Below, piece by piece: positions 11,329 to 22,800 of a stretch of DNA of 64,000 nucleotides; position 1 is the stretch's first letter; every line of letters starts with the position of its first letter. The translations under genes were made by a program, and so were the position numbers. Below the pieces are notes generated by a model that had not been told where the DNA came from, did not search any database, and was given only the letters and a program-made list of their open reading frames with translations. This stretch comes from Mytilinidion resinicola (taxonomy: Eukaryota > Ascomycota > Dothideomycetes > Mytilinidiales > Mytilinidiaceae), in contig NW_022985443.1 in assembly GCF_010093595.1 (NCBI RefSeq), forward strand, positions 1,464,804 through 1,528,803, given 5' to 3'.

Positions 11329-12288
11329 CTATTCACCAAGTGCCGTGCATTCTGCACGTGTGCAATCAAGCAAGCTCCAATGCTCCCACTCATGAGCATC
11401 GTTTAGCCGGCTCAAGGGAGTGCCGCAAAAATGGACATCGACACTCGGCAAACCTCGAGCTTCTCGTGCCTGGAATGTCTCTCGGACTCGGCCCAAGACC
11501 ACGTCAACCAGGTTGGTAACGGTGACCCCTTTGGGTCGCGCTATTATCCTTTCTAGCGTTTTTTCCAAGGTAAGGTAGGACGTGTAGAGCCTGCGCAAGT
11601 TCGGTAGCGCGGCGATGCGACAGAGGAATGATCCCCACGAATCCAAAAAGCTAATCTTTCGGTCATTTCGGCCGACTAATGGCGCTCGAACGAAATCTAA
11701 TGTATTCTGAGGAAAGGATAGAGGTCCAAGTTGTGATCCTATTCCTTCCTCGTGGATGGCAGCTTCGTCGGAGATATCAGGGAAAAGGTTATACGATCCT
11801 GGGATCCACCATGTTGTGCAACGAAGGCTCGTAAGCTGGTCAGAAGCGTAGGCGGGTATAGGTCGTCGAATTGAGTTTTCTTCTAACAGGGAGCCAAGGC
11901 TAGAGTAGTGACGATCCGAGCGCGCAAATACATGGAGGTAGAAGCGAGGGTTTGTGACGAAGATATTCTCTTGGTAAAACACTTCTTCCGCTTCGGTGTT
12001 GACCTGACGAGAGACACAAAGCAGGCTGACGTTGATGCTTGGTGAAAGAGCTGTGAATTCAGGCCACTTCGTCGGATCCTCCTGAAGGAGGCCTACAACC
12101 TCTCTCTTACATCGGCGAAAGCACAGCTGCAACTTGAGAGCTAGAGCTGGTTGGCGGCCCCCATTTTCGTGTCTAGCTACAACTGCGTAGGAGTACACGA
12201 GGTCAGGAAGTTCCCGGGGGAGTTTGAAGAACCCTTTGGCGGGGAGGTTGGACGTGCTTGGGCTTTCGTCCATCTCGTCTTGGTCCAT
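11329..12288 (-). CDS. 2EXR-type domain protein
   Basis: Single-exon protein of 319 residues starting at ATG 12288. The N-terminal part FFKLPRELPDLVYSYAVVAR (about 20-39) followed by a SLLCVSRQVNTEAEEVFYQEN segment (about 88-108) is the layout of fungal 2EXR proteins: an F-box-like helix pair followed by a repeat of LRTCRQI-type helices. Molecular function in this family is unknown; it is expanded and variable in ascomycetes. No membrane helix or signal peptide is visible. A decayed tandem copy lies 0.35 kb downstream on the same strand, a sign of recent birth and death in this family. Confidence 0.75.
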   Translation of the reverse strand: MDQDEMDESPSTSNLPAKGFFKLPRELPDLVYSYAVVARHENGGRQPALALKLQLCFRRCKREVVGLLQEDPTKWPEFTALSPSINVSLLCVSRQVNTEAEEVFYQENIFVTNPRFYLHVFARSDRHYSSLGSLLEENSIRRPIPAYASDQLTSLRCTTWWIPGSYNLFPDISDEAAIHEEGIGSQLGPLSFPQNTLDFVRAPLVGRNDRKISFLDSWGSFLCRIAALPNLRRLYTSYLTLEKTLERIIARPKGVTVTNLVDVVLGRVRETFQAREARGLPSVDVHFCGTPLSRLNDAHEWEHWSLLDCTRAECTALGE

Positions 12289-13782
12289 ATCTTGTTACGA
12301 CCAAGTCTACCTGGTGGCAAATGCTGTTCGGTATATGCTTCCCTTCCGCTGATGGAGCAGGACGTGGTAATCGAATGAGAGTGCTGCTGAGGCGTGTATG
12401 ATTGCCGTGTTACTGCGATACTACGCACGGCGTGATACAGCGGTCGAAGTTCTGGAGCTTCAAGGAACAAGAGACAGATGGTGGGTGGAGTCACAAGATG
12501 GATTGAGACCCGGGCAGGCAACGTTGATGGACGTGGTGGTGGTGGTGCTTTCATTAAGCCTGTGTTGGGGCCAGACGGGGCGGTGAGAAACAGGTTATTT
12601 TGACTAGCTCGTATTAGCGCTAGGTATTTTACCTTTTGAGGCTGTAGTATGCCCCTATTTGTCTCTATCCCGCCAATATGCCTCTCGCTCTGAGATTTTC
12701 ACCTTCAAATCTCCTATCAGCTAGCGATCTGAAGTAAAGGGTCCTGCGCATCGCATGTAAGATCGAAGTTGACTTACTGGAGCTTCTATGCCGTAGCTGC
12801 AGTATTTACCTACTTCACTACTCGAGGATTTCAACCAATCACAATGCCGGAGGACCTTGCACAAGACCTTACCTAATATCCCGCGTCAAAACAGAAGTCT
12901 TTCCGGTGCGTTGTATTGAATATAGTTAGATGTCGACTGTCGTGGTATACGAAAAGCAGCACATGCGGCCAATCGAAGAAGTGGCGCGGAGTCTTCAGCA
13001 TGCCTAGGCAGCTTGAGTGCTTCTTGCTGCAGATTCTACACGCCGTGACTTTAGCCTGCGGGCCTGCCTAGCAATTTGATTTAATCAACGCTTGTGTGCC
13101 TATGACATGCTCTGTTCCCTGCGTTTCTGCATGTAAGCCCAGATACCACGGCTCCTGGGCCGCCTTCCAGGATAGTCGACCCCCTGACTTCCCCATACTA
13201 TTCCTGTCCGTGGATCGGTTGCCGAAGCACTTGCGACGCTTTCATCACTTCGTCATACGCCGCACAGCTGGGCTGGAGGAACACTCGCCGCACCTAGTAC
13301 CGCTGGCTAGGCCCGTGGGCAAAATAGCACGCCAGACTCGCGATAGACCATCTCCTCGATTGCGCAAATGCTTCAGAACAGTCCAGCCCCAACTCCACCT
13401 CAGCATTGCTGCCAAAAGAGCCCCCCGACGGCCGCCGAATGACGGCCGTTGAGGGGCGGGATGGACTCCCGGACGGGGATAGCTCATCGGCCCCATAGTC
13501 TGCGACAGGCCTGCACCGCGGTAAGATTTGTCGCGCGACGCCACTTGACGCCTCTTCTCTCGTAATGCGGAGAAGACGGCTCGTGCTGTTTCGAGGGCTG
13601 ATGGAGAGACACCTCTCGCCATCACACACAGCTCGGTCCAGCGCCTGCTTCATAACCTGCCTGGCTTCGCAGTATCTCTGTCGTCCGCCTGCCGCCTTCT
13701 TCGTCATGCCCAGCCAGTTCCCCAAAGAGGCGATGCTCTTCCTTTGACATCATCCCACTCATAAAATTCTTACGCGTCGACT
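12289..13782. other. Divergent intergenic region, 2EXR gene to membrane protein
   Basis: The largest open frames (13294-13725 minus, 13096-13452 plus) overlap each other on opposite strands and look like chance frames in GC-rich DNA. No feature is supported beyond promoter space for both flanking genes. Confidence 0.5.
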
Positions 13783-15276
13783 ATGAGTCCGATTCCACGA
13801 GAACTGGCGCCCGTCTTCCTCGCGAAGCGTCGTGTCGGACGCCCTACCAATCCCGATGGCCTCGTTCTCGAAGCATGGTCCCAGGGCTACATGGTGGGAT
13901 CGCTCATCATAATGGCTTGCATCACCATTGCGAACATGCGGAAGGGCGTGATACTGCATAAGGTGTGTATTTGAACCTGATTCGAAGCGCGTTGTCGCAT
14001 ATGGCTCCCGAATTGTAGCTAATATAAGAAATTGATATAGCTCATTTTACTTGAAGTACGTATTTCCAAGAAACGTCGTTGTCAAAAGTGCTTCGGTGCA
14101 TTTTACACCCAAGCTCCACCTTCCCACCGCGGCTAGATCTTGCATGCCAGTTCAACATCCCTCCATCATACACTCTATCATCCTGAAAAGTCAGGGGCGC
14201 TGCGGACCATTACATATCTAGACTTTTCTATCTTACAATGGTTGCGCTACCCACACTTGAATTTTCGCACTGACATAGCATCATAGCTCGTCCTAGGTAT
14301 CTGGCAAGGCTTCTGGATATTCTTCCACGACCCAATTGCCGGTTGGTGGCTCTCCTGCGGCGCCATATTTCTCAACGCCTCCTGGGTACTACACAACGTA
14401 ATTGCTTGGATGAAAATAAAGCCCTTTCTATCAAGGCCTGCCAGCATTCTCTTCATCACCACCATCATCCTTTCCATACCCTACTGGGTTCTCGAAATTT
14501 ACGCCAATTTCGCATACTTCCATAACATCAATACCCTGTTCCTTAAGACGAGACCATGGGAGGCTCTGTGTCGCGACCCCTGGTGGATATTGACGACGAT
14601 TGTCCTCTTCTACAACATCAAAGTCCGATACGAGCTTAGGATTGCCGACATTATTCGCATATCTCCTCGATTTGGCGTCATGATGGGTGCAATGGTTGTC
14701 AGCATAGCATTCATCATCATCGACGTCTGCTCCGTCACCGACGCTCTCAAGTCCTCGCTTCCTGTTGGAATAAATCCATTCTGGAAATTGGCTTTCGTCT
14801 TTAAGTGCCTTACTGATTCCGTGGTCCTGGACGACTTCAAAACTGCTCTGGACAGGCTAAGAGCCTTCAAAATCAGTCGCATGGGTAGCTTCTCCGTGGA
14901 CACCAGCGATCGGCGCACAAGAGGAGATGGCCAATTGGAACATGCATGGGAACAACAAGCAAGTCGTCCGGGCGGGATCCTACACGTGCCAAGTCCAGAT
15001 GGCGATTACCTCCAACATGATCAGTTTCCTGGACTCAAAGATGGAATAAAGCATGTGGAGGCCGTGCCGCATGCGCCCGAGCCAGCGCACATGGAGTCTG
15101 CAGGAAACAATGACCCATATCTGCCCTCGAGAACGCGCCGCGATAGTTGGGTCCAACTACACGATATCGGCCATCTGACGGAAGAAAGTGATTATGCACG
15201 CGTTGTGAAGGAGATGTCGACCGATTCCAACGCAGTACCTCCCACCCAGAAGAATTTCTCCAGGCCTTCTCCTTAG
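13783..15276 (+). CDS. Fungal seven-helix-like integral membrane protein with 15-nt microexon
   Basis: Exons 13783..13962, 14041..14055 and 14287..15276 encode 394 residues. Exon 2 is only 15 nt (Leu-Ile-Leu-Leu-Glu), flanked by a GATATAG acceptor and a GTACGT donor. Reading through it gives HKLILLELVLGIWQ, a continuous helix. Hydrophobic segments begin at YMVGSLIIMACITIA (about 36) and continue to about residue 230: LVLGIWQGFWIFF, WWLSCGAIFLNASWVLH, ILFITTIILSIPYWVLEI, WWILTTIVLFYNI, MMGAMVVSIAFIIIDVC and an amphipathic NPFWKLAFVFKCLTDSVVLDDF segment. A cytosolic-looking tail of about 150 polar residues follows. This conserved ascomycete family has no assigned function; a receptor-like role is possible but not shown. 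The start is the first ATG and gives the conserved PRELAPVFLAKR opening. Confidence 0.85.
14041..14055 (+). other. Microexon (15 nt) of the membrane-protein gene
   Basis: Five codons, phase 0 on both sides, between introns of 78 bp (13963-14040) and 231 bp (14056-14286). Leaving it out would keep the frame but shorten a membrane helix by five residues. Confidence 0.8.
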
Positions 15277-16285
15277 GGAGTTGACTCTCGGGTGCGATCG
15301 CGCGAACGGTGCCTGTACTTGCCGTCGGGCCAATAGGTCTAGTCTAAATGCAGTGCGACGTTTCACAGGAGCGGTTGTACTAAGTACCACTGCCGATCAT
15401 CATGCCAGGTACCGGGTGCCAATTGGATCGGGTCGAAGACAAATCGCGAGGCCTACTTCCAGTCATATCTACGCTAGACATCACCAGGAGCTAGCCCAGG
15501 GACTACATATTTGCACCTGACCGCCAGAATCCCAACTGGAAATATCTGTTTCTGAGAACCGCTTTGGTGTAACGGCAACAGGTCCATTCGGATTCACTTG
15601 ACATGACCAAACGCCATGTAGCCGAATACGGGATATTGTGCCCTTTCACATGGCGTTGCGCGGTGAGATCGGAGCACATCGTCCGACCAATTCTCAGCTA
15701 GCTAGCTCGAAAGAAAACGCCACTGCGTTAGAAAACAAGGCAACGTAAACTATGCGGCTGTTTTCCGATCCATCGAAGTAGGCGGACTACCTGCCGAAGG
15801 CACTCTGTGTATACTTCCCAGTTACTATTACGGGAGCCTCATCAAGATTCCAGGAAATAGAACGAGCTATAAGACCGCTCTGATCAAGCTCCGAACCGCC
15901 TCGAGACCACAGACGGTGTCATCTCCGCTGGAAAAAGGAGATGTTCTAGTAATTTCTCGAACTCACAGGTGAATGGAGACGGACTGGTGAAGGAGTGGAA
16001 GTAACATGCTCGGCGCAAAAGGATGTAGATCTGGACTCTGGGAGTCATTCCGCCTTATAAACTGGTCGGGTGAATGCAATCCTCGCTTCTGTTTTCACCC
16101 TCCGGCGCGCCAAGCCAAAACGCGTCTACCGCGTCAGGAGGTCGCCTATCACAAGCTCTTTTATTCAACAACACACGCCAACTACCACCCCGGCATCATC
16201 TCACTACTGATGTACAGTCATTGCCATCTCGGGGAAAACGCATCAACACCAGAACACTCCCACACGCTCAGGATCGTTAGTGAAG
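15277..16285. other. Intergenic
   Basis: Nothing recognisable. A short plus-strand frame at 16006-16299 runs into the next gene in another frame and is probably 5' leader sequence. Confidence 0.5.
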
Positions 16286-17893
16286 ATGGGCGGGTCTAGC
16301 AGGTCCCCGGCAGTTCGAAATGGCAGGACTGGCCGTTTCCAGCAGTCTCCAGGAAAGATCAAGCGTCCAGATCTAGGCGGCGATAAAATGGGGGTCGGTG
16401 CCTGCGGGAACGCCATCAGCATGGATATCTCACCTCACAACACGCCTTTGGAAGAATCTGATCAGCAGGCACGTGGCACGCGTCCTGGACTCCTATCAGA
16501 TGCGGATACCGGCTATGCAGGGGAAGACGTGCCGAAGGCAGCAGAGTCGCCCGATGTCTCGGCCATCTTGCAAACCCACGATCCCGGCATCAACATGGCC
16601 CAAAACAACGTGGTTGTTGGATCGTCGCTCGCGCCTTCCCCACGTGGCGGAGATCCAGAGGTACACTCTCTTTTCAAAACCACATCGCTTCCTGCCATAG
16701 TCAATGATGAAGGTCCGTCGTCGTCGATGCAGACTCTCGATATGCAACCCCTGATCTCAAGTCCCTACCAAGCTGGTCTGCGCAATCGCCTTAGCAACCA
16801 ATCTTTGGGTAGCTCCATCAACTACGGAACGAAAGGTTTAACTAATCAACGCCTGAGTCTAGACGAAGTACGGATCGCAAATCGAAACAAAAGAGGCGGT
16901 ATTCCGATTTCTGAGAACGGGCAGGTCACTGCAGCCCTACTACGGAAGCAAGTCGAAGCATTCGCAGCCACCCAGCCTGCTGTCCACCGGAACGAAGGAG
17001 AGGTCCGGAATAATCGCGATGTGCAGCCGCTTGAGTCTGGTCCTATCAGTGACTCCGGTCTCCAGGTAGCAACATCCATGCCAGCTCCAGCGACTATTGG
17101 TCCTACAAGCGGCACTACGACCGGCACTGCGTGTGCCACTGACACGGATGAGTCCTCAGATAGCAAGGATGAAGGCTGCTTCACCAACTACAGTGAGGAA
17201 GACTCCTTTACCTGGATCGAAACACACCACTACAACATCTCCCGCGCCCTCGTATCTGGAGATCCCATAACCAATTTTCCCATGATCTCGAAGCACAAAC
17301 TAGCACTGTGGAATATGAACCACACACCTACGCACAAGCCGGGCTGTCGCTTTGGTCGAATTCTTCTCCCAGCGCCACCTTCACCACCACCGAAGTCAGG
17401 ATTTACCATGCGAAAAGCACTTCGTGATTCTGACCCCGAGCAGTCTGAGATTGATGACGCCGTGTGGGACTACTTCGACGCCATGACACGGGAAGACAAG
17501 CTTGGTATGATTGATGAAGTCAATCTCCTACTCACTGCGCTGCGATGGTCAATGAGTCTGGTGGACCTCAGCCAGACCATTATGCGGCGCTTCACCGTCT
17601 TTGCTGTTAACCGGCGTCCAGATTTTGTTGAGACGCACAAGTGGTTCTTATTGCACACGTGGCTTGAGCGGCAGCACGGCAGCACGGCACAGCAGATCTG
17701 GGAGAAGCCGAATATCGAGGCGGGATGGGACGTGCTAGTGCCTGCGGGGATTCCGTCCTGGGGCGGTACAGATCTGCCGAGCTGCGAGCGTACCTTGCGC
17801 TCTTTCTCCCCACATCCAGCTGATGAGGTGCCGAACGTGGCGTGGGGACGGACGAAAGGATTCAAGAGCGATTTGAGGAGGGACCAGATCTGA
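16286..17893 (+). CDS. Uncharacterised protein with disordered N-terminus and folded C-terminal part
   Basis: One exon, 535 residues from ATG 16286 (two codons upstream there is only a GTG). Roughly residues 1-300 are low-complexity, rich in Ser, Thr, Gly and Pro with polar patches. From about 310 (EEDSFTWIETHHYNISRAL) to the end the composition becomes globular, with many Trp and conserved-looking helices such as IDDAVWDYFDAMTREDKLGM and LHTWLERQHGSTAQQIWEK. The arrangement (acidic DESSDSKDEG stretch followed by a Trp-rich domain) could suit a nuclear regulator, but I recognise no named domain. No signal peptide or membrane segment. The frame is long and has no competing plus-strand alternative, so I consider it a real gene. 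Confidence 0.65.
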   Translation: MGGSSRSPAVRNGRTGRFQQSPGKIKRPDLGGDKMGVGACGNAISMDISPHNTPLEESDQQARGTRPGLLSDADTGYAGEDVPKAAESPDVSAILQTHDPGINMAQNNVVVGSSLAPSPRGGDPEVHSLFKTTSLPAIVNDEGPSSSMQTLDMQPLISSPYQAGLRNRLSNQSLGSSINYGTKGLTNQRLSLDEVRIANRNKRGGIPISENGQVTAALLRKQVEAFAATQPAVHRNEGEVRNNRDVQPLESGPISDSGLQVATSMPAPATIGPTSGTTTGTACATDTDESSDSKDEGCFTNYSEEDSFTWIETHHYNISRALVSGDPITNFPMISKHKLALWNMNHTPTHKPGCRFGRILLPAPPSPPPKSGFTMRKALRDSDPEQSEIDDAVWDYFDAMTREDKLGMIDEVNLLLTALRWSMSLVDLSQTIMRRFTVFAVNRRPDFVETHKWFLLHTWLERQHGSTAQQIWEKPNIEAGWDVLVPAGIPSWGGTDLPSCERTLRSFSPHPADEVPNVAWGRTKGFKSDLRRDQI

Positions 17894-19870
17894 GTCGAGG
17901 TATATGGGTCCGACTACAGATATGAAGCTTAGGTTCTTTCCCTGCATCTTGACTCTCAGCAAGTGCTGCTTGGGGGAGAGGGCTGCATGTGCAGAATCGG
18001 GATGGGGCGGCTGTGCTTTTGGCTTGGTGCTTGCATTGAGCAACGGTAAACATGCATAGCGGGCATACGGTGTTGTGCGAGTCTAGCCTGTGCTATTGGG
18101 GCGTTTACGAGCATACTGCTGCGGCGGGTAATGTCTAACTTGGAGATGTCTGATGAATGAATGAATGATTGAGTTTCAATCAATGGATGGTTTCATGCTT
18201 AAGTGAGACAACCCTGAAGACGTCACCTACATGGTTTTGATGAGCCTTGAAACCATCTTCCTGCTGTAGAATGATCTATTGTTCTTGAAGTATAGATTGA
18301 ACATATGGAGGGATTGAAGGAGCTAACGATATGAAACGAAGGATGAGTCCGGGCTGTAATATTAGCTGGTCACCAACCACACGGGGCATGAAAAAGGTGG
18401 CGCTCCAATTCTACAACAAGCACTGTGTCTCGTGTGTATACCTGTCTGCCACGGCTTAGGGTGCTTTAATGCATTTTCAGGAATCCAAACGAGATAGAAA
18501 CTCCTCAACCTGAAAACTCGTTAAAGCACTCCAAGCAGTGGCACACAGGTGCATACACGAGACAACACGAGACAAGTGCTTGAGGAGTGCGCCACTTTTT
18601 CCAGACCCAGTGTGCCATCTGCAACCCCTGCTAATTACGGAGACGCTGGGTGCTGGGTAGTATTCATGATGAAGGCGCTAAGCCGTCAGATTCATCAAGT
18701 GCTGAATGGATCACGATGGCCTATCGCAAGACAGCACATGGTTTTACATCGGCGCCTTTGAAGAGATTCAAGACTCGAGCCGGGGCGTCGCGGCATGACG
18801 AAAATCTCAGATCTTCGTGCGCGTTATTCTACCCACGGTCCAGGCTAGGACAAACCCGGTTATGCAGGAGGATGGGGCATGCATCCGAGGTCAGCATCTG
18901 AGGATTTTGAGCGGGCGTCGGACTCAGCTGTACTGTAAGCACTGTCTAAGAGAAGGACATCTCAGCTTCGCAGCCAGTAGAGGCGCCTTGGGCCGCGTGC
19001 CATGATTAGACCAGCAGCGTTGCGGCCAGTTTGCGGAGCGATTTGCTCGGCCGCTGGCCATTATAGGGTTTTGGAAGGGGGCTCCCGAATGTGGCTAGCG
19101 CCGATTTGCTGGAGCACCCATTGCTAGAATCCATGGATTCTCTCAGCATCACTCTGCAAGACACCAAGCCCTTCACACCCCGTGTCCCGTGTGTTGGCCT
19201 CATCGGCTGCTGCATATTTCTTTGCTTGAGTGGCACTCCTTGCCGTGCTGTCGTCTTTGCAATCCCGCTCCCGCCTTCCGGCTCTCCTGCGGGCATTTTA
19301 TTGCTTCTTGTCCTCTTCACCAGCCACCCGCTCGATCGGGCATTACCCACGACCCCGTCTTTGAAAATCGCGGCATGTACAGCCCGGTAATCTACGGATC
19401 CTGATCTTTGACGACCGTCACTTGGGAAGGGTTTTGTGCATTCCGTCTCAAGCCAGTTCACTTCGGGGAGCACGGTCTTGACGGCACTGACGGAAAGCCT
19501 CACCCAAGTCTGTCTTGATTGGTGAGTATACTTCTGTTCCACGCCATTTGCCAGTCCAATCCTGCTTTCGCGCACGGCATTGCTATTGATCCTATTGATT
19601 CCATTGATATCAACCGCTCCGCCATTGCTGCGCCTGCTTATAGAGCCATCATCCTGATCTCAGCAGCTGACGCTGTTGGCAGCGAGAGAGTACAGATCAC
19701 CGACTATTCTACACGTTCCCGACATTACACAGCATAAGGCGAGAGTTCCTCGACAATCACGGTACGTTCTACTCGCGACGGCAACTATCCGCACGCTGCA
19801 GCTTCATTGTTTTTGCCGCGCATTATCATGATCACGAGGGGCTAATAATGCGCTTTGTCTAGCCGTCAGG
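17894..19870. other. Long intergenic region with foldback element
   Basis: Contains the inverted-repeat element at 18390-18601. A minus-strand frame of 189 codons (19006-19575) is antisense to equally good plus-strand frames and has no recognisable content. No gene is supported. Confidence 0.5.
18390..18601. repeat. Foldback (MITE-like) element, about 93-bp imperfect inverted arms
   Basis: The left arm 18390-18481 and the right arm 18509-18601 are reverse complements over nearly their whole length. Matching blocks are GAAAAAGGTGGCGC, CAAGCACT, TGTCTCGTGT, ACCTGT, TGCCAC, GTGCTTTAA and TTTTCAGG. Gaps of about 8-10 bp lie where the right arm has a duplicated CACGAGACAA. The loop is 27 nt. No clear target-site duplication is visible. 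Confidence 0.7.
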
Positions 19871-22800
19871 ATGAAACGACGACGGGGTTCGCTCAAGGCC
19901 GATCCCACGACGCCGCCGGCCTCGAAGACAGGTACGCTTCTGCCCCGTGGTGCTTTCATTCATCTTCGAGAATTTTCACTGACCATGACGGCAATTACTA
20001 GCCACATCTCCGGGGGCAGGCCTGACAGGGAGGCTAAGACGCTCTAGTAAGCGAGGAAATCATAGTACACCTGCGAAACCAAGCAGACTGCTCCCATCCG
20101 GACCCTTTTCGATGACCACGAGAAGGGCTGCGTCGAATGCCACCAACTCCCGGGCGGGATCCGTTGCGAGCGCAAACAGCCCGGTCCAGCAGCCAGACGC
20201 TCCCGTCGACGACGAGACTGAGCGTGTCGCCAAGCGCGCCCGTCTGTCAACAGAGCCCATTTCGCCCCCGAATCAGATTCCGTCGCCCGCCAGCTCAGGG
20301 CAACAGGATGCTGTCGCATCGAAACCAGCGTCGCGCGCCAGCTCGCAGGCTTCCAAGACGTCGCGCAAACGCGCGCGAAACTCGGAAGCCTCCGACGCCA
20401 ATGGTGAGACGAACGGCATCAATCTAGAGAAAAACGACAGCGACCAGTCTGAGAAGCGCCCGGCCTTCGCCCGTCGCCAGAAGCGAGCGAAAGTCGCATC
20501 AAAAGAAACGCCTGTTGAGTCGACCGAAAATGCGCCCGTGATCACGGACGAAGCCTCGACAGCATCGCGGTCACCCGAGCCGAGTCTGGAGAACGCCATC
20601 ACCCAACCACTCAAGAACGAAATTCCATCAGCGAGCCAAGAGCCGGTCAAGGTGCCCAAACGGCTTCCTGGACGCCGACGGCAGCCTCACGCTGATGTCA
20701 GTATTGAAGCAGATCTTCGCCGCCAGCTTCAGCTCAAAACAGCCTATCGCGCGATCGTCAAAGCGCTAAAACCTGTGCTTGGCGAATTAGCTCAAAGAAC
20801 CCTGACTGGCTTAGAAGACGACCCCGAGTACCACAAACAAAGCGACGACTACCACCTTGTCGCCCAGGAGCTGCTACGGTACAAGAAACAAAGAATAGCT
20901 GTCGTCGACAACAAGAAAAGACTAGCAGCCGAAGAATTAGAGCGCAGGAAGACCGCCGAGGAGCATATCCAGAGAGAGCAATTTGCAGTATGTATACTTA
21001 CCATTCCCCTTTCTTGCCGTGCTTAACATCGTACTAGATTCGATTCCGTATTCTCCAAGAGGACCTATTGCTCCAGTGCCAGCATCGCTTGCTGCAACTG
21101 GAACGCGAGCATAAGGGCTTAGATGGCACTGGGACTGACGATGAAGTGAGCCGTGGATCGCTCGTGTTACACGACTCTGCTAACGATAAGCAGGATGCCG
21201 TTGTGGTTCCGAGGCATGGGGCCCAGTACCCCCATAAGTTGACGGGCCTGCTGCCCGCAAAATCCGAATCTCGCAGCAGAGTGTACATCGAGACTGAAGA
21301 GATGTGGAAGCAAGCCGAGGTTCGATTTAATCTTGACAAGGCCCGCAAAGCCTTCGTAAGTCAGAATGAAGATGCTGATGATGCAATCGAAAATCTTCCC
21401 GGAGGATTCGCGGCTTACGCTGGCTTGTCTGGCAATGATCGAGAGCTTGCTACAGCGAGCTACAATGTCGATACGCTTGCCGATGCTGCGATGCAATTGG
21501 AGCAAACTGCAGCGGACCAAGCGGAGGCCGAGGTCAACCCCATCGAGGAGGCAACCGCATTACTCTTGCTTGCAGACCTCTCTGCACAGCTACCTCCTGC
21601 TCCTGGAACTCCTCCCAATCGAAACGAGCCGCTCAAACCAGCTGCTGCCGCACCAATGACAACGCCGGCTAGGAAGATAATCATTCCTCCTGCATCACCC
21701 TTTGGACCTCCCTCGGCTACGTCTACTGCCATGTCACTAGAGACTGCAGAAAGCAGCCCAGTTATGCAGCCAGAACAGTTACCGAGCTCGTCACGCCCTA
21801 CTCTATTTGCGGATGTTAACGGTACTCCAATCCCGACTGTATCCCAAGAAGCGGCAAGGGATGATGCGCCTGCAAAGTCTTCGAACAAGATAACCGACCT
21901 CCTTAATGACGATGCCGAGGTTTCTAGAAGCGGGTTGAGAGGGCGTATGAAGCCCGCAGCATGGACATATGTTGGTGTACCAACATCAAACCTAGTCATC
22001 AACGGCACCTACCAAGTTCCCACTCAAACTCAAGCGATTGATTCTCACCCTGCTCAGTTGAACGGAAGCTTGAGGGGTGGAGACGATCGAAATGTCGAAC
22101 CGATTCCTGAACAGCGATATCCCCAGAATCCAGAGCGCAAGCCGGCTCCATATGAACCCATTCGCCCACGGGAGAAGTCGCCACCTCATGGGTTCTGGTC
22201 GAATGACACTATGAGCAGGCGTAGAAACTCGAGACATCTTTCACCGGATAGAACACCATTGACCCGCATCAGACAGATGCTAGATTCGTCTCGACAGCAA
22301 GCTCCGGACAGGAGAGCCGAGAGGGGCGATAACGAGAGCACGAGTCAACGACCACTATCAAGCTCTAACACAGCACGCCCCAGAGACGACTTTTGGTCTA
22401 ATTTCCCTCGTGCGGAGTCGGAACTAAGAGTCAAGCGGTCTGACAGCGAGACTGCGTCCGAAAACTCAAACTCCCGTCGAGGCAGCTCGGACAGGACTCA
22501 CATGAGGCCTCCACCTACTCGTAGCGAGAGTATGACCCAACCCGCTGCAACCCAGCCATCCAATGTGGACAACGGCTCTGCAAAACCGCCCATCCACTGG
22601 AGATTCGCGCACTACAATTCGCCGGAGCCAGATAAGAAGGCCGAGCGGGCTGGTAGCGACAGCGCCTCTCAAACTGTCCGCAGAGGCAGTTTGGACAAAA
22701 CTCACATGGGACCTCCGCCTTCTCGCCTCAGCATCCCTCACGAGCGGACCGCAAGTGGATCCCGCCTTCCATCCTCCGGCCACAACAGCGCGCCATCTCC

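Noticed and set aside
13096..13747. Candidate small genes before the membrane protein
   Set aside because: Plus and minus frames overlap with equal quality and there is no family feature; more likely leader or intergenic DNA.
19006..19575. 189-codon minus-strand frame
   Set aside because: Composition looks random and plus-strand frames of similar quality overlap it.
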